DNA of 64,000 nucleotides, from NCBI RefSeq assembly GCF_002775205.1, contig NC_036453.1, forward strand, positions 9,147,594 through 9,211,593. Reading direction: 5' to 3'. Positions 14,201 through 26,219 of this stretch are shown here, piece after piece. Under the pieces are notes generated by a model, which searched no databases, was not told the origin of the DNA, and was given only the letters and a program-made list of their open reading frames with translations. Position 1 is the first letter of the stretch, and every line of letters begins with the position of its first letter. A program made the translations under genes and the position numbers. This stretch comes from Xiphophorus maculatus. Lineage: Eukaryota > Chordata > Actinopteri > Cyprinodontiformes > Poeciliidae.

Positions 14201-17200
14201 ACACAATATAAAATATGAATATAAATATAAATATAAAGTGCAGGACTGACAGTAAAAAGGAAGTTACTTAGCTCTGTACATGTGCAAGGTATGAAGTGGA
14301 GACCAGATTTTAAGTGCAGTCCAGTTAAGAGTTCAGCAGTCTGATGGCAAGTGGGAAAAAGCTGTTTCGGAACCTGGTGGACCTGCACCGGATGCTGCAG
14401 AACCTCTTTCCAGAGGGCAGCAGGGAGAACAGTCCATGGTGGGGGTGTGAGGGGTCACTGACGATGTTTCGGCCTCGGGACACGCAGCGCTGGGATGAAA
14501 TGTCCTGAATGGAGGGAAGGCGAGCCCCGATGATCCTCTCTGCTGTCTGCACCACTCTCCTCACGTTCTTCCAGTCGGAGGCGCTGCAGCCTCCACACCA
14601 CACAGAGAGGCAGCTGGTCAGAATGCTTTCTATGGTGCTTCTGTAGAACGTCTTGAGGATGGGCGGGGGCAAGTGTGCTCTTCTCATCCTCCGCAGGAAA
14701 TACAAACGTTTCTGTGCCCTCTTGACCAGAGACGTGGTGTTCCCAGTCCAGGTGAGGTCATTTGTGATGTGCACCCCCAGGAATTTGGTGCTGCTGACCA
14801 CCTCCACAGCCGAGCTGTTGATGAGCAGTGGAGCGTGGCTGGGCCGGTTCTTCCTGAAGTCGACGATCATCTCCTTCATCTTGTCAACGTTCAGGATCAG
14901 GCTGTTGTCTCTGCACCAGTCCACCAGCTGCTCCACCTCCTCTCTGTAGTCCAGGTCGTTGTCGTCTCTGATGAGGCCCACCACCGTTGTGTCGTCCGCG
15001 AACTTCACGATGTGGTTGGTGGCGAACCTGGGGGCGCAGTCGTGTGTCATCAGAGTGAACAGCAGAGGGCTCAGGACGCAGCCCTGAGGGGAGCCTGTGC
15101 TGAGGGTGATGACATCGGAGGTGTGTTGTCCGATCCGGACTGACTGAGGTCTGTCAGTGAGGAAGTCTAGCAGCCAGTTGCGCAGGGGGGTGCTGAAGCC
15201 CAGGTGTCCCAGTTTTCCTGCCAGATGCTGTGGGATGATTGTGTTGAACGCTGAGCACAAGTTACACAAGTTACATAGCACATACTAATATAGCTAATAC
15301 TAATATAGCTGCAAAAATAACAAATACAAATAAAAAAATTGTAAGAAAGTCATTTAATTTATAAAGAAAATAGTTCCTGCACCACATTCAAAGGTTCCCT
15401 AATGGCTTGAATTCTGGAGACTGAGGAGGCCACTGGAGGTGAGTTAAGCCTCTGTGACCTGGTGCATTATCCTGCAGGAAATAGCCATTAGAAAATGGTC
15501 CTTATTATGGGAATTACATGATCACCAGTTTGTGGCATTTAAAAGATAAAGGATTGGTACAGCGTTCAGTGACTTTACTTAACATAAAACTCATAAGTAT
15601 TCATTGTTTTTTCTGGTCTTGTTCTTTTGCATCACTGTACTTTAAAACAGGCAAAAATCTCAAAGGATACAGTGTTTCCTAATCTGTGTAAAAATCTAAA
15701 TATTTTATAGTTCATGTCATGATAACCTCTTCATGCATTCCTGTACAGCAGTGTGCCAGTTACTGCTCTCTGTTTTTAGAAGATAAAAGCTGTATGTCTG
15801 CATGTGAGGTTTGCAACATTCTGTTTTAAACACTCTGCTCAGAAAGGGCCACAACTGCAGCCTGGTAAATCCAGCCCCTTGAACGACACCTCGCTTTGTA
15901 GAGTCTGGGCTCTCAGCTATTGAGAAACAATTAATTCATGGAGGTGTGAACTGCATTAAGTTTTTAAATTTTACCCAATTGCTTATATTGCCCATGGTGT
16001 ATAATGCACCAGTCCGATGCTAAGAAGCTTACCGGAAATTGCCTTCGCTGTGAACAACCGTCCTTCACTGTGAAGAGAGAACTGATACAAATGAGCCAGC
16101 TGTTAATGATAATTTAATATTTGAAAGCATTGGCAACACAGAACAGCTTCCTTCACTTCCTCTGCTGCTACTACTAAAACTACAGGCAGACTGCAATTCT
16201 AAAACACCTGGCACTTTGTACAAATACCTGAAAATTTGCATAAAAGCATGTGGTATTCAGTTCTTGAATACCACACTTGAATACTTAGTTTGAACATGTT
16301 TTTTTGCAAAATACCTCAAGCTTGGTCCGCAGAACATCTGTCAAGATCACTTTTCAGTGATCCTGACAGATATATGTATATATATTATCAATTTGATTTT
16401 GGTCTAGATTTGGATTTGAGTTTTAGACCAAAGCATTCTAACATATGAATGTGCTAGATTGAAACCAAGCATTGGATGCTCTGGATGTGTGTTTGAGGTT
16501 ACTGTCCAGATTAAATTTTGACCCAAAAAGCCAAAAAGTTCAGATTTGCTGTCACCTGATCAGAGCATCGTGTTTCAGATGTTTACTGTTTCAGATATTT
16601 TGCAGGGGACACAGCCTTCTCCTCAGTTACCAATAGTGTCATGGCTGCCTCTCTGAATAATGCTGTATTTGGTGATGCTGTTTGCTCTCTTACATTCTTT
16701 TTCAAACATATGAAGCCTTCACAGACAAGCTGAGCTGAGATATGCGAATGACAAATCAGTTGGTCTGGATTTTCTTAAGGTGTATCAATTTACAGTGACT
16801 TCCCAAGAGAAGTCACTGTCTGAGCCCTTCTTTATTTGAAATGTTAAATTGCTGAAGAACATTTGTGTTTCTCCTTCTTTTTTGGTCTACTAGTTCATTT
16901 CAGCCTTAACATGAACATACTAAAAAACAATAGGCCTTCGCAGCGCTTTGCTGCTCGGGCCTAATTGTCGCCAACTCACCATGCTGGGCTAATCTCTAAA
17001 GCAGTGCTTTGCTGCCATCTGGTGGAGAAATGAACCACCAGATGATTTGAACGCTAACTTATTTTTGCGCCTGCGCTATATCCGTATTAATATTTCCTCA
17101 CTGCTTGTGAAGTTATAGTACATTTATTAAAGTGTGTGAAACAGCATCTGATAGTTTGTTTGTATCTCTGTGCAGGTAGTGAAACACTTGGAGCCTTTCC

Positions 17201-20200
17201 GTCTTTCCCTGGAGAAGCTGAAGGAAGTTTCTACTCGACTCCGGAAAGACATGATCCGAGGTCTGGGGAAACACACGCATCACAGAGCGGCCGTCAAGAT
17301 GCTGCCCACCTTCGTAAGAGCAACACCGGACGGGACTGGTACGAGTTTTACTTTCAGTCAGAGCCATTTGATTTCTCAGTTTATTGCTGTATACTGTTTA
17401 TTATTGTTACTGTATTTAAGATAAGAACATTCGCTGTGACTTTATGGTAAATATCCTTACAGCGGGTCGACTTTATATGTAATGTCGGCAAAGGAAGGAA
17501 AGCAGGACGGAAGGAAGAAAGATGGTAGATAGGGTACAAGAAAGAAAGGATAGACATGACATAAGGATGTGGGGAAAGAAAGAAAATATATAGAATACAA
17601 GTAAGGAAGGAAGGAAGGGATGAAGGAAGAAAAATGGGTAGATAGAATACAAGGACGAAAAAAGAAAGAAAAATGGTGAGTAGATATGAAAGAATACAAG
17701 GAAAGAATTAAAGTAAGAAAGACCCAAGTAATGTTTAACATAAAGATGAATGGAGTAAAATTGGGAGTTGGGATACTGGGAAAGAAAGAAAAACACTAGA
17801 AAGGAAAGACAAAGTAATGAAAGCAAAGGAAGGAGACACTATGAAGGAAAAAAGAAAGAAGGAAGGGAAATTTGGAAGTTAGAACTGTCATGAGGTGCAG
17901 TAGTGAAGGTGGTGAGGCAGACGCTGTAGACCCAGGTTGAAGTAAATGAATGATTTTAATGAAGAATGTCCAGAACAACACAGTCCAACATGGTCCAAAA
18001 CAAACGGGCAGCACGACCGAGCGGAAGCCAGGGCTCGACGCCAGTAGCAACCGTAACACAAACGGACGAGACGAAGGACTGGCTACACAGAGGACAAACT
18101 ACCAGCCAAACGAGACAAGGACCCGACAAAGACACAGACACACAAGTGACACTAAATACACAGGAGGTAATTAGGGAAACTAGAAACACCTGGGAGTAAT
18201 CGAGGGGAGAACAGGACAACACGGAGACACAGAGACACAGGAAACTCAAAATAAACACACAGAAAAACATGGAACATGACAAGAACACTAGGAAGAAAAG
18301 AAGGACGGAATGATAAAAAGAGGAAAGAACACAAGGAATGTGGAACATGGAAGGAAAATGGGGAGTTAGCACACTAGGAAGGAAAGATAGACAGAAGGAC
18401 TCTAGGAAAGGCTGGAAGCAAGGCAACAGAAAACAACAAAGAGAGAAATAGGACACAAAAAAGTAAGGGTGACAGGATGAAGATAGAACAAAAGGAATGA
18501 AGGACCAAAGAAAAAAAAATACAACAATAAATGGAAGTCAGAGCACAAAGAAGATGGAAAAACATTGAGAAAGAAATTAAAGGAGGGAGGACACAAGGAA
18601 CAAAGGAGGGCCGTGAAGGGCACAAAATTTTAACAATCAACAAGGGAACAAAACCTGGAATGCAGATTTCTTTCCATGCTTTTATTTTCTTTTTCCGCAG
18701 TTATCCAGACCTGGAAAACCCTGGAATCAAATTCCATAACATTTGAATCTACATAGATTTAAAGCCAAACCATCACCTGTACTTTGTTTCCTGCCTGCAG
18801 AGAAAGGAGACTTCCTGGCACTAGATTTGGGTGGAACAAACTTTCGGGTGCTTCACGTCAGAGTGATGGAGGAGGAGCAGAAAATGGTGAAGATGGACAG
18901 TCAGCTCTGTGCCATCCCTCAAGAAATCATGTTGGGAACTGGAGAACAGGTAATTTACATATCCAGCTTTATTAATATCTGACTTCTTGAATGCAATTGA
19001 AAGGGAAAGTGTGGAGTAAGGCAAAACCAAGACTTGTAAACAAACTAAAAGAAATTGCAATGGTAATATGGTTCATTTGGGACTCAAAATTCAACTACAG
19101 CCATAACAAAACTGCAAAGAGAGATGGTAATGAAAAACTAGTGGTCAGAGATAAATGTGCATCTTGACAGACATGCTTGTGAGACAGAGCTCAACCATTG
19201 AGTCTTTTTGCATGTCTTGAGAAAAAATTTGTACTGAAATATGAAATTTACAGGGGTACTCTGTGATGTAAGGTAATGTATCTGACAAGCCTGGCAGCAG
19301 TCAGAAACATTGGGTTTTATGGACAAATAAAACTGGGTGTTATCAGTAAAGCATTATAAAATGAAGCTTCCTATCATCTAATGCAGGGGTGTCAAACTAC
19401 AGTCCTCAAGGATCACTGTTCTGCAGTTTTTAGATGTGCCACAGCTACAAAACACTGGAATGAAATGACTTAATTACCTCCTCCTAAGTGGCTGCAAGAA
19501 CAGAATGTCGTCTTTTTCTGGCAGCACTGAAGAAAGAACACATTTCTCTGTTTTTGTGGGTAGGAATTGAATTTAAACAAAATGTTTGTGTGTGCTTATG
19601 TTCTTCCAGCTGTTTGATCACATCGCAGCCTGTCTTAGTGAGTTCCTTGACTCTCAGAACCTGAAAGGACAGACTCTTCCAATGGGTTTCACCTTCTCTT
19701 TTCCCTGTGAACAGAAAGAAATCGACAAGGTCTTTAATCTCACACTCCTGAAACTTGTTGGTTTGTCCCTTCTCACAGTTGAAGACTGGTTCCACTGACA
19801 ATATATGATATTTTTGTGTTTATATGAGCAGAGCATCCTGATCCGCTGGACTAAAGGCTTCAACTGCTCTGGGGTGGAAGGAGAGGATGTGGTGAAGCTA
19901 CTTAAAGAGGCCATCCACAGGAGAGGGGTCAGCGCATAATGCTTACTAATCTCTAAATATTCTAACTTTCTTCAAAATTATTTTGCTGCTTTTGTCCTCT
20001 TCTTGATGTGATTTAAAAACTTTTCCTCATGAGACAGATCCCAGTCTCACACAATGTATGTCATTTCCTATACAGGACTATGACATCAGTTCAGTTGCCA
20101 TGGTGAACGACACAGTGGGTACAATGATGAGTTGCGGATACCGGGATCAGACCTGCGAGATTGGGATGATCATTGGTAAAGAAATCATCTGTCCTCAAAT

Positions 20201-23200
20201 AAACACTGTGATTAGTGAAGAAAATAAAACTGAAACCAAAAGAAAATAAACATTAAATTAGAAAAACTATAATAATAGTAATGTGGTCCAGAAAAACAAG
20301 AAAGAAGTGCATAATTGTGAAATGGAGGGAGAACATTTCACGTTTTTAATTTTTTATAACTGAAAATCTGTGGCTTGTGTTTGTCTTTGTGGCTTTACTT
20401 TGTATAGCCAACATTTTCAAAGCGTTTCACTTGAAAAGTTACTCAAGTAAATGTAACTAAGTAAATGTTAATTACTACCCACCTCTTGGTATTGAAAACT
20501 CTTAACCTCAGGTAACAAAAGATTTAACAATTCTCAACACATTAAGGGAATTTACTGGTTTAATCTAAAATAACTTTAGATTAAACCAGTAATCTAAAAC
20601 TGGCCTCTTCAGTTTTATAACCCTCAAAACAAATCATGCAAGACAAAAGCAAAGATGTATATACAGATACATCTTTCCAAAGATATATCTGTACATAGGG
20701 TTACAGATACACCTTTGCAAAAAGACCTAAAAATTACATATATTGTTCATATATTGAATGATAAAATAATGACTACAGGCAAAAATTAAAGAAGCCTAAA
20801 TGAATCTATTAATTTTAGGTGCTGTGTCCTGTGCGTGACTTCTCTTCCTCAACAGGAACGGGAACCAACGCCTGCTACATGGAGGAGATGAAGAACGTGA
20901 AGCGTGTGGAGGGAGAGGACGGACAGATGTGCATCAACACAGAGTGGGGCGGCTTCGGAGACGACGGCTCCCTTGAAGACATCCTGACGGAGTTTGACAA
21001 GGTGGTGGACAGGACTTCAATCAACCCCGGAGTCCACACGTAGGTTTTAGCTATTATATTTCAGTCAAATAAAGATATTTACAATTTTCTTTTACCCCAG
21101 TGACAGTCTTTTTCTTCTTCACCTTCCTACAAAATATCTGTTAATATGTGGAACGCTTAAGGAATATTGTTGAACACTGAGATTTGAGTAGTCAAACAAG
21201 ATTGTTTATGTTTTTCTCAAAAATGTCACGATGCATTTCTTATGTAACATCAAAGCAGCATGTTTAGTAGCTAGGAGGAGATTCTAAAGATGCACAGAAG
21301 CAGTTTTATTTTTCATTGTTCATTATCAACAACAGATAGACTTGGTCCTATCAACAACTGGACTGACAAACATCTGCTGCAGAATTTTTTCCCCGATTTA
21401 AAAGACAGATCTAGTGTATCCTTTGCAGCCCAGACTATCCCAAGATTCCTTGCATTTGCCAAGCAGGAGATGGCAGGCAAAGGAGGAGATAAATACTTTT
21501 AAATACAAGTACATTCATATCTGGTGGTTGAAAAATTAAAAGTTTATGGTATTGTGAAATCTGACTGAGACCATTTAATTGCACAACCACTTACTTCCGG
21601 ACTTTGCAGTCAACAAATGGCCTGGACAGATCCTGTGAAGGATGCAGCCCCTAAACATGAACATAAGTTTCAAATTTTCCACATACCACAATTTATGCAA
21701 ATAAAAGTAGCTGACTTGTACATCATGACAACAAATAAAAGATAAACTAACAAACAAACAAATTAACATTATTTTCTGTTGGTATGGAACACTGATTAAC
21801 AGGCATTGTTGGTCATTCAATACACAGATATCAGAATTGTCAAGTTTTAAGTAGCAAGATTAATCTAAAATGACCAATAACAAAACAAAGCATCCAGCTT
21901 GGAACTGAAGTTAAGTTGAATTCAACGTAACTGAAGGACAATTAAGTTGAATTCAAAATCATTTCCAGATACAAATTTCAGCTTTGCTTAATGGAACACT
22001 ACTATTTGTTCCTGGTTCAGTCATCCAGTATCACAACTGTTTGTATAAATCCTCAAAATAAAGTACTGTATTTTCCAGACTATAAGTAGTACTTTTTAGT
22101 AGCTTGACTGCTCCTCTGATTCATATTCAGGTGTGTCTTAAATATATGTTTAAGACACATATATTAAACATATATTTAATGTATATTTGAAGAAAAATGC
22201 ATTCTTCATGATGCATTTTTTGACTGATGCCAGTCACTTCAGCAACTGAAGTGACTTTTAATCCCCAAAATATATTAATACTTCTGAGTATCACTAATGG
22301 CATCCCAACTCAGACCGCAGTTTGAGAATAATGTAAAACATGAAGTTTCAATATAAATTGCTTAACCATCAGAGGGCAGCAGATCCCAAAAACTGGGTAA
22401 TCTGTTTCTGTTCCTGTCTTGATGATGTGTTGTCTTGCAGCTTTGAGAAGATGATCAGTGGAATGTATTTGGGGGAAATCGTTCGGCTGGTGCTGATGAA
22501 GCTGACTGAGAAGAAGCTGCTGTTTAAAGGGGAAGTGTCTGAGGCCCTGCGTACTAAAGAGACATTTGAGACAAAGTTCATCTCTATGATTGAGGAGTAA
22601 GTGTCAGTAAAATATATTCAGAGTCCTTATTAACCAGACAAATTGACTATTAACTTCTTTACGTTTTTTTTCTTTGTGTGTCGTTGGTTCAGGCCAGACA
22701 GTGGTCTGGAAAATGCCAAAAAGATTCTGACTGAATTGGGTCTGACATGGGATTTGGTTGACGCCCGTGTGGTGCGACTTGTCTGTGAGACCATCTCCTC
22801 ACGTTCTGCTCGTCTCTGTGCCGCTGCCTTGGCAACCATCGTCGACCGTATTCGTGCCAACCGAGGGCTGCCTCATCTGAAGACTACAGTGGGAGTGGAT
22901 GGGACCGTCTACAAAAAACACCCCAAGTAAGACACAAGATGAAGTGCTTGATCTATCATAAACTCTCAAAGTGATGATCAACAGCTCTCCTGGCCCTTTG
23001 AAAGTCTTTCAATTTCAGTTTTTAAAATTTCCTACCTGGTTACTTGGCATATCATAGAACAGAAGTCACCTTGTTGGTGTGTTGCTCATGGAGCTGTTCC
23101 AACAATAGGAATTCATTAATCATTAAATTATGTAATTAAAAGTCAACTTATGTTTCAAACTAGGATCCCTTCGTTTGTTTGATTTTCTGTCTTCCAACTG

Positions 23201-24498
23201 AGATATCGGTGTTAGCAGTGACAGTGTTTCTTTCTTTTAAGCAATGCTATGTTTCTGCTCAGAAAAAATATCAGAAACAGAAACGGTCAGAAAATTATTT
23301 TCATATTTCATAAATTTATTAGCAGTTATCATGTAACATCAGAAAACACCATAAAATACTCTGATATATTAGGACTCTTTGCTTATTTTATGTCCTAAAT
23401 AGCCAAATAACTAATGGTTCCAGTGCTTAGACCAATCAAAATGCTTGTGAGAATGCCAGCCAATCAGTGACAATCTTTTATTCATCAACAATCTCTTATG
23501 CATCACTGAAAAAAAATCTTGTGCCAATTGTCAACAAACAAAAGTTTTGTGTTTTTAAGCATTGTTTTTTGTCCAAGTCAGTATATTTGCAAAGTTAGAG
23601 AAGGTTGGTCAAATGTTCTATTTTGAAGTTTGTGTCAGACAATTCTGAAATGTTTATAATCCTGAAGCTTCTCTACAAACACTGATTCTTATTGAGGTAA
23701 ATAGGTCTTTCAGTGCACTAAATAAAAAGTAACAATTTTCTAATACAGTACATCAGCTTAAAATTATAACAGAAAACTCCATTAGTGTTGATTCTTTTAA
23801 TTTTCCCAAACATACCTCACCTGACTTGTGTAAGGATAAGCCTGCTTTATGAGTTGAGGGATTGTTGTATCTGTTTGTGTGACCATCTGACCCAGTATTG
23901 TGACACATATGTCAAACATACCCACTTTTCAGATTAATATTTTTCCCTTTTTGCTATTTGAAATGTCCCTGGTTTGATCAGATAGTGAAGAATTATTGAC
24001 AGGTGAAACCAGATGCTTACAAACATTGAATGAAGACTCCATCCATCCATTATCATACACGCTTATCCCTAGTGGGTTCACAAGGGGTGCTGGTGCTTAT
24101 CTCCAGTAGTCGATGGGTGAGAGGCGGGGTCACCCAGGACAGGTGTGACTAACTACCTAAAATGTGTCTCAACATAGTGACTTTCTGCGTTTATAAAAAG
24201 TTATGTTCAGAAAAAAGGGGTTTATTTCATAAGTGACTTTCCTTTTATTGCTCTCTGTCAGCGTCTCTATAGGATGCAGCTATGTTGACTCTCTAAATAT
24301 CTCAGTTACAGTGACGAGCTCCAGAAAGCAATGCACTTCCTTGCCCCCGATTGCAAAATCAAGTTTCTTGTCTCTGAGGACGGCAGTGGGAAAGGCGCTG
24401 CCATGGTTACCGCTGTGGCTCAGCGGCTAGCTCTCCAGTCACGGCTGTTGGAGGAGAGCGATGGCGAGGAAGATGAAGAGGAAAAAGTGAGAAGCTAA
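8253..24498 (+). CDS. Single-unit hexokinase (ATP:hexose phosphotransferase), ten coding exons
   Basis: Hexokinases phosphorylate glucose to glucose-6-phosphate with ATP, the entry step of glycolysis. Coding exons: 8253-8342, 17176-17338, 18801-18949, 19610-19729, 19832-19927, 20076-20175, 20856-21039, 22441-22596, 22693-22926, 24306-24498. All have AG/GT borders and join in frame to 494 residues. The internal sizes 163, 149, 120, 96, 100, 184, 156 and 234 nt match the classic hexokinase exon series. Visible motifs: phosphate-binding LDLGGTNFR (~92-100), glucose-binding [10 protein letters not shown] (~157-166), WTKGF, catalytic NDTVGTM with the base Asp at ~218, [25 protein letters not shown], and the C-terminal adenosine-site [10 protein letters not shown]. 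The N-terminus lacks the hydrophobic mitochondrial-binding segment of HK1/HK2, so the enzyme is probably cytosolic (inference). Only one ~450-residue kinase unit is present, where HK1-3 have two. The sequence resembles both halves of HK1 more than glucokinase, so I give no symbol. The last ~17 residues are strongly acidic ([12 protein letters not shown]). The ATG directly follows the intron's AG. Confidence 0.93.
9803..9835. repeat. Perfect 14-bp inverted repeat, 5-nt loop
   Basis: The arm AAATAGTACATTTA at 9803-9816 pairs exactly with 9822-9835. It is internal to the hAT-like element. Confidence 0.9.
9936..10467 (-). mobile_element. Putative solo LTR nested in the hAT element
   Basis: A 532-bp segment starts TGTTAAG and ends CTTCACA (TG...CA ends). 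It is flanked by the 4-bp direct repeat GTAC (9932-9935 and 10468-10471), as left by retroviral or LTR-retrotransposon integrase. On the minus strand its last 70 bases read like an R/U5 region (ATTAAA signal, then a G/T-rich stretch ending AACTTAACA). No internal region or second LTR is present, which fits LTR-LTR recombination. The family is not identified, and the short GTAC repeat could be coincidental in a GGTACC-rich neighbourhood. Confidence 0.5.
11109..14057. other. Hexokinase intron 1, no element or exon recognised
   Basis: AT-rich intronic sequence. I find no ORF with protein-like content, no tandem array and no obvious transposon ends. Confidence 0.5.
14058..15281 (-). mobile_element. 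5'-truncated L2/CR1-like LINE
   Basis: The minus-strand open frame (15281 to 14325) encodes the 3' half of a non-LTR reverse transcriptase. It shows the [12 protein letters not shown] motif, the catalytic FADDTT motif, and the thumb/linker segment typical of fish L2-like LINEs (KFLGVHI, then an R/K-rich [11 protein letters not shown] stretch). The element ends at 14058-14090 in three to four copies of a hexamer (GACTTA on the + strand), the kind of short tandem 3' tail that L2-clade LINEs use instead of poly(A). The 5' end breaks inside the RT domain (near the AFNTI motif), so the copy is dead on arrival. It sits in hexokinase intron 1, antisense to the gene. The clade name is from memory of motif style; L2 versus CR1/Rex1 would need a phylogeny. 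Confidence 0.8.
15282..17175. other. Hexokinase intron 1, distal part
   Basis: Mostly unassigned. The stretch 15370-15500 (gene-poor, with a GAGGCCACTGGAGG-like core) resembles a widespread fish DNA-transposon remnant, but I cannot place it. Inverted repeats occur at 16336-16371 (16-bp arms, one mismatch) and 16792-16819 (11-bp arms). Confidence 0.4.
16336..16371. repeat. Near-perfect inverted repeat (16-bp arms, 4-nt loop)
   Basis: ATCTGTCAAGATCACT at 16336-16351 pairs with 16356-16371 with one mismatch. Confidence 0.85.
17480..18660. repeat. Purine-strand tract in hexokinase intron 2 with an embedded repeat
   Basis: From 17480 to ~17880 and again from ~18290 to 18620 the + strand is dominated by A and G in GGAA/GAAA/AAGG words, a degenerate GGAA-type microsatellite. 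Between them, ~17895-18270, is a different A/C-rich segment with GACACAG and ACACAGG words. It resembles the interspersed sequence at ~37200-37380 and 37760-37815 (both end in AATAAACACACAGAAAA-like words). The long Phe/Ser/Leu-rich minus-strand frames here come from composition and are not genes. Confidence 0.7.
19384..19490 (+). mobile_element. hAT MITE fragment (CAGGGGTGTCAAACT family)
   Basis: It begins CAGGGGTGTCAAACTACAG and continues with the same internal words (TTTTTAGATGTGCCAC, TTAATTACCTCCTCCT) as the complete MITE at 27277-27502, in the opposite orientation to that copy. The far end is missing. It lies in hexokinase intron 3, between the exons ending at 18949 and beginning at 19610. 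Confidence 0.7.
20554..20590. repeat. Perfect 16-bp inverted repeat, 5-nt loop
   Basis: ACTGGTTTAATCTAAA at 20554-20569 is the exact reverse complement of 20575-20590. It is in hexokinase intron 6. Confidence 0.9.
22132..22159. repeat. Perfect 11-bp inverted repeat, 6-nt loop
   Basis: TGTGTCTTAAA at 22132-22142 pairs exactly with 22149-22159. It lies in hexokinase intron 7. Confidence 0.85.
24038..24155 (+). mobile_element. Interspersed repeat fragment (CCATCCATTATC...GAGGCGGGGTCACCC family)
   Basis: A short copy of the repeat that is better preserved at 33602-33945. It shares the CCATCCAT start, the CCCTAGTGGGTTCA block, GGGGTGCTGGTG and GAGAGGCGGGGTCACCC. It is in the last hexokinase intron. 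Confidence 0.75.
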
Positions 24499-24644
24499 CT
24501 GAGCACAATTTGGGACAATTTCATTGTTTAACACATATCTGAGAACTTGTAGAAAACCCTGCTGTACTTTGATCAACTTGTGTTATGCAAAAAGTGATAC
24601 TTCAGTAAGAAATTGGCAGGTTGATTTATTATTTTTGCTTCAAA

Positions 24645-24670
24645 TTTTATGCCAAAAATTTGGCATAAAA
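24645..24670. repeat. Perfect 12-bp inverted repeat, 2-nt loop
   Basis: TTTTATGCCAAA at 24645-24656 pairs with 24659-24670. It lies ~150 bp past the hexokinase stop, in the presumed 3' UTR. Confidence 0.85.
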
Positions 24671-24689
24671 GATGCACATTAACTATACT

Positions 24690-24695
24690 AATAAA
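24690..24695 (+). terminator. Candidate polyadenylation signal for the hexokinase gene
   Basis: AATAAA lies 192 bases after the stop codon. It is the first canonical signal downstream. No cDNA evidence is available, so use of this site is inferred. Confidence 0.4.
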
Positions 24696-25488
24696 TGTTG
24701 ATCCAATAATGTGTTTGGAAGATGGAAATCTGTGTTTGAAATTGTTGGGCATCTTTTGCCCACCAGGGGGCATTGCAATTTCTACTCTAACCGTTAAAAC
24801 CTGATGAGTTTAAGTCTTTGTTTCTGTTTTACTCTGGTTTCCTCCACTTCAAGGCTTTGGAGATCCTCCCAAAAAACCCTTCATAGAGAATCCACCAAGA
24901 GCTGTATAAAGACTAAGAAATGAAAAGTTCTCAGACCGATTAGTCTGTTTAGTCCAAATTAAAGTTATGAATACATGTATACTGACTTTACAGAATGATT
25001 TTACTTTGGATCACTTGGCAAAATTTCAATTGAGGTGAGCCTTGGTAATCCAGTCCCAGATATTCCCCACGGTGCTAAGTAAGATGTTAAGTTAGGGTGT
25101 GACACCGCTGTAGGCTCTGGAACGAGAACAGCATGTCAGTAAACCTAGCATTAAGAGAACTATGTTATAATGGCCTGGAGCATCTTCCTAAGATAGGTGT
25201 GAAATTGACACACTGTCCCAGATATACCTTGTAATCGAAATTGATTGAGTTTTCTTAAGTTGTGCAACAGGATTTATTGTCAGCCTGCAAATGACTGATC
25301 GTATTACACAAAGCATAACTAAAACCAAACGGATTCCTAAATAACCAAAACCAAAACTGTCACAGAAAATTGGGAAACTGTGATGACTCATTAACCTTTT
25401 TCCAACTTCAACGCAACATAAATCCATATAGATATATAACAGAGTAAAGTATGAAAAATAGCCATACCCATAGTGTGCACATTCTTTT

Positions 25489-25658
25489 TTTTCTCCGAAG
25501 AGTTTTTGCGGTGCTAGTGGCTCCTATTTTTTCGACAGTAGGCAGACAGGGAGGAAAAGATCGTCGGGACCGGGAGTCAAACCCGCGACGTCCACGTCGA
25601 GGACTAAGGCCTCCAAACGTGGGGTGTGCTAACCCCCTGCGCCACCACAATACGCCCC
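25489..25658 (-). mobile_element. tRNA-derived SINE with 16-bp target-site duplication
   Basis: On the minus strand the element starts GGGGCGTATTGTGG. It carries an A box within 25628-25644 (TGGCGCAGGGGGTTAGC) and a B box at 25573-25583 (GGTTTGACTCC), the split RNA polymerase III promoter inherited from a tRNA, and it ends in an A-rich tail. It is flanked by perfect 16-bp direct repeats GTGTGCACATTCTTTT at 25473-25488 and 25659-25674, showing target-primed insertion by a LINE machinery. The well-kept duplication suggests a fairly recent insertion. A diverged relative is at 4960-5127. The apparent 88-90-codon frames across it are chance. Confidence 0.85.
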
Positions 25659-26219
25659 GTGTGCACATTCTTTTATGCACCTTGTTGAACCGTCTTTCAT
25701 TTGAATTTCAGCAATAAATCATCTTTGGTCAGGTCTATCCACATCTTGATTATATTTGCAATGCTTGACCTTACAAATGTCTATCAGATTGGGAGGACAC
25801 CACTTGTCCACAGTCATGTTGAGTCACATCTGCAGGTTTCCTGTCTGATTTCCATTATTTTGTTAACTTTAATGAACCCTTAGACTCACTGTGATGATAA
25901 AAAACTAGAACCCTCTTACACCTCCAGGTTTCAAGCAAACTGCCGATAGTTTACGGATAAAACTACCAGATATTTGTAACTTTTCATATATTCTTTTGAA
26001 AAATCTTCTGTTCAATCTGAAGAAGATATGCTGAAAATTATTACAATTTTTCAAGGGTGTGCACAGTTTTGCAACTGGGGTGTTCCATATTTTAAGTTTT
26101 TCCCACTAACTAATTTCTAAGCAGGGTAAGATGGGGTTTCTATGTGGTGAAAAAAGGTTTTGCATTGCATTATTGCCCTTGCTATATTCTTTTGGTCAGG
26201 AATGTTTGATATTTAGCTC

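Noticed and set aside
14653-15143. + strand frames of 98 and 156 codons
   Set aside because: Antisense shadows of the L2-like LINE RT.
17457-18643. Several Phe/Leu/Ser-rich minus-strand frames resembling membrane proteins
   Set aside because: Produced by the purine-rich tract inside a hexokinase intron; no splice structure or conserved motif.
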